This document shows, one piece after another, positions 4,082 through 5,366 of a DNA stretch of 5,366 nt (positions within the stretch are counted from its first letter, which is position 1; each line of letters starts with the position of its first letter). The notes beneath the pieces are model-generated. The model made no database searches. It saw nothing but the letters and a program-made list of their open reading frames with translations, and was not told where the DNA came from. The position numbers were made by a program, and so were the translations under genes. Location: positions 1 to 5,366 of the forward strand of contig JAGVCI010000018.1 of assembly GCA_020059985.1 (NCBI GenBank), in the 5' to 3' direction. Source of the stretch: Candidatus Peribacterales bacterium. GTDB taxonomy: Bacteria; Patescibacteriota; Gracilibacteria; Peribacterales; Peribacteraceae.

Positions 4082-5079
4082 TTACCGCTCGCTCCACGCC
4101 AAACATCGCGCTCATTAAGTACTGGGGCAATCGAAATGAGGAGCTGCGCCTGCCGGCTGCGGATTCTCTGTCGATGACGCTCGATTCTCCGACTGTAGAG
4201 ATCACTGTCGATCATGCTGATCAGCTCGAGGTCACGTCATTCAATCCTGATGGCTCACCCCGCATGCTTAAAGATCACGAGAAAGAGAGATTTTCGACAC
4301 ACTTGGAGCTCGCAAAGGAATTTTTGAAGATGCACGGAGCAGAATCTGCCATTCCCTCCTCTGTTTCCCTCTCGATTCACTCACACATCCCCTCCGGGAT
4401 CGGACTCGCCTCCTCTGCTGCGGTCTTCAGTGCGCTCGCACGCGCATACGCGGGGCTCATCCAAGAAAAAATCGAACTCACCGACGCCCAAGTGAGCGTA
4501 ATCGCACGTCTCGGATCCGGTTCCGCATCGCGAAGCATCTTCGGCGGCTTCGCGGTGATGAAAAATTCTCGCGGAGACGCGATCGACTCTTCAGTCGGAG
4601 AGCAGATCGTCGATGAGAAGCACTGGAGACTCTTCGACATCATCATCGCGCCGAGTAGAGAGGAGAAAAAAGTCGGCTCCACCGAGGGTCATGCACTCGC
4701 CGCGACGAGTCCACTCTTCAAAGAGCGTCTTCAGGCGATCCCGGGGCGGATGCTCGAGGCAGTCGACGCCATCATCCATCGCGATTTCGAAAAACTGCAG
4801 CGGGTCGCTGAGGAAGATGCGCTCGATATGCATCGCGTGATGGAAACGAGTACTCCTCCACTCCGCTATCTCACCAAGGACACGCTCCGCATCATCACGG
4901 AGATCACGGAACTTCGAAAATCTGCTCATCTCCCGGTGTTTTTTACTATGGATGCAGGACCGACTGTCCATCTCCTCTGTACGAAAGAGGCACATGACGC
5001 TGTTTCCGCCTTCGCGGCGTCCCAGAAGGGCTGCGAAGTGATTGAAGCTATGATCGGAAGAGGAGCAAAGTGTCTGTAG
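4078..5079 (+). CDS. mvaD: Diphosphomevalonate decarboxylase
   Basis: Uses ATP to phosphorylate the 3-hydroxyl of mevalonate 5-diphosphate and then eliminates phosphate and CO2, giving isopentenyl diphosphate. The 333-residue protein has every family signature: STPNIALIKYWGNRNEELRLP (6-26) with K14 and the KYWG box, SHIPSGIGLASSAA (102-115) as the ATP loop, ARLGSGSASRSIFGG (143-157) with S147 and R152, and FFTMDAGPTVHLL (288-300) with the catalytic D292. Length is as expected (about 320-340). Keeping D292 argues for a true decarboxylase rather than a mevalonate 3-kinase. Whether it takes the diphosphate or the monophosphate (as in some archaea and Chloroflexi) cannot be told by eye. The start at ATG 4078 overlaps the mvk stop and places the first beta strand at residue 2. 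The frame is open 67 codons further upstream to 3877, but that part is Arg/Ser/Gly-rich out-of-frame kinase sequence. The stop at 5077-5079 directly abuts the next ATG. Confidence 0.93.
   Translation: MITARSTPNIALIKYWGNRNEELRLPAADSLSMTLDSPTVEITVDHADQLEVTSFNPDGSPRMLKDHEKERFSTHLELAKEFLKMHGAESAIPSSVSLSIHSHIPSGIGLASSAAVFSALARAYAGLIQEKIELTDAQVSVIARLGSGSASRSIFGGFAVMKNSRGDAIDSSVGEQIVDEKHWRLFDIIIAPSREEKKVGSTEGHALAATSPLFKERLQAIPGRMLEAVDAIIHRDFEKLQRVAEEDALDMHRVMETSTPPLRYLTKDTLRIITEITELRKSAHLPVFFTMDAGPTVHLLCTKEAHDAVSAFAASQKGCEVIEAMIGRGAKCL
5059..5065 (+). promoter_or_regulatory. Possible distant Shine-Dalgarno for HMG-CoA reductase
   Basis: AGAGGAG lies within the last codons of mvaD, 14 nt before the reductase ATG at 5080. 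The spacing is longer than the usual 5-9 nt, and the purines also encode Gly-Arg-Gly of MvaD, so it may be chance. It is the nearest purine-rich stretch to this start. Confidence 0.25.
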
Positions 5080-5366
5080 ATGGATCTCCGCTCTCTCCCC
5101 GACGGCCTTTCCCCTGCTAAACGTGTTGATGCACGTCGGAAATTGATCGAACAGGAACTGGGAGTGGACCTCTCCGCTCTCACAGTTGATTCGGCGAAGC
5201 TCGGCGACGCAGAAGAGAAGAACTGTGAACAGATGTTTGGGCACGTGCCGCTTCCGGTGGGACTCGCGGGGCCGCTCAAGGTCACCATGGGTCCGGGACA
5301 GGAGGTCTCGGTCTATCTTCCACTCGCCACGACCGAGGGCGCGCTGGTCGCGAGTGTGAACAGAGG
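5080..5366 (+). CDS. hmgA: HMG-CoA reductase, class I-like, N-terminal fragment
   Basis: Reduces HMG-CoA to mevalonate with two NAD(P)H, the committed step of the mevalonate pathway. Only 95 codons are in the window and the gene runs off the end. After a charged N-terminal helix (AKRVDARRKLIEQELGVDL, 13-31) come NCEQMFGHVPLPVGLAGPL (48-66), the family's substrate-loop segment, and PLATTEGALVASVNRG (81 onward), whose E86 is the catalytic glutamate. The wording ATTEGALVASVNRG matches class I (archaeal and eukaryotic) enzymes; the fragment begins with no membrane anchor, as in archaea. The missing part should hold the catalytic Asp, Lys and His. The ATG at 5080 immediately follows the mvaD stop with no gap or overlap, so expression is probably coupled to mvaD. 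Bacterial class I reductases of this kind are usually explained by ancient transfer, but a tree would be needed. Confidence 0.93.
   Translation, partial: MDLRSLPDGLSPAKRVDARRKLIEQELGVDLSALTVDSAKLGDAEEKNCEQMFGHVPLPVGLAGPLKVTMGPGQEVSVYLPLATTEGALVASVNR

Noticed and set aside
4591..5244. Long minus-strand open frame of 217 codons opposite mvaD and hmgA
   Set aside because: It overlaps two genes with intact family motifs and shows no domain of its own; a codon-bias shadow.
1..5366. CRISPR arrays, insertion sequences, attachment sites or riboswitches
   Set aside because: No regularly spaced repeats, terminal inverted repeats, transposase motifs or recognisable riboswitch cores were seen on either strand.

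Overview
The window looks like bacterial chromosomal DNA of moderate to high GC content. It is densely packed, has very short gaps, overlaps adjacent genes by 4 nt (ATGA) and has almost no canonical Shine-Dalgarno sequences. TGA is used as a real stop at three ATGA junctions, so recoded-TGA lineages (Gracilibacteria, Absconditabacteria) are unlikely. A full-looking mevalonate-type isoprenoid operon, an archaeal-looking HMG-CoA reductase start, an 'IPDGNRRW' cis-prenyltransferase and several shorter-than-usual enzymes together suggest a streamlined bacterium, for example a member of the Patescibacteria/CPR. That placement is inference; no marker gene in the window proves it.

Layout: positions 1-308 hold the 5' end of a GT-B-type glycosyltransferase on the minus strand. 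Positions 309-473 are a non-coding gap with a good sigma70-type promoter for that gene (perfect TATAAT), a small tandem repeat and three short inverted repeats. Positions 474-1895 (minus) encode a short RelA/SpoT-family protein with HD, synthetase and TGS domains but no C-terminal regulatory part. Positions 1896-2000 are a 105-bp divergent promoter region. From 2001 to the window end, on the plus strand, runs one tightly coupled operon: idi (type I isopentenyl-diphosphate isomerase), uppS (cis-prenyltransferase), a 27-codon relic ORF, mvk (GHMP kinase, probably mevalonate kinase), mvaD (diphosphomevalonate decarboxylase) and the start of HMG-CoA reductase (cut by the window edge).

The operon would make mevalonate from HMG-CoA (reductase), phosphorylate it (kinase), decarboxylate it to IPP (MvaD), equilibrate IPP and DMAPP (Idi) and elongate to a cis-polyprenyl diphosphate carrier lipid (UppS). 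Phosphomevalonate kinase, HMG-CoA synthase and a trans-prenyltransferase are not in the window. The divergently transcribed alarmone enzyme suggests, but does not prove, a regulatory link between growth control and lipid-carrier supply.

The most unusual spot is 3235-3347. The uppS stop overlaps the start of a 27-codon ORF whose first residues resemble the N-terminus of the kinase that follows 76 bp later, and this small ORF ends 8 bp past the true kinase start codon. It looks like a partial duplication or the remains of a second GHMP kinase gene, now serving as a translational bridge.
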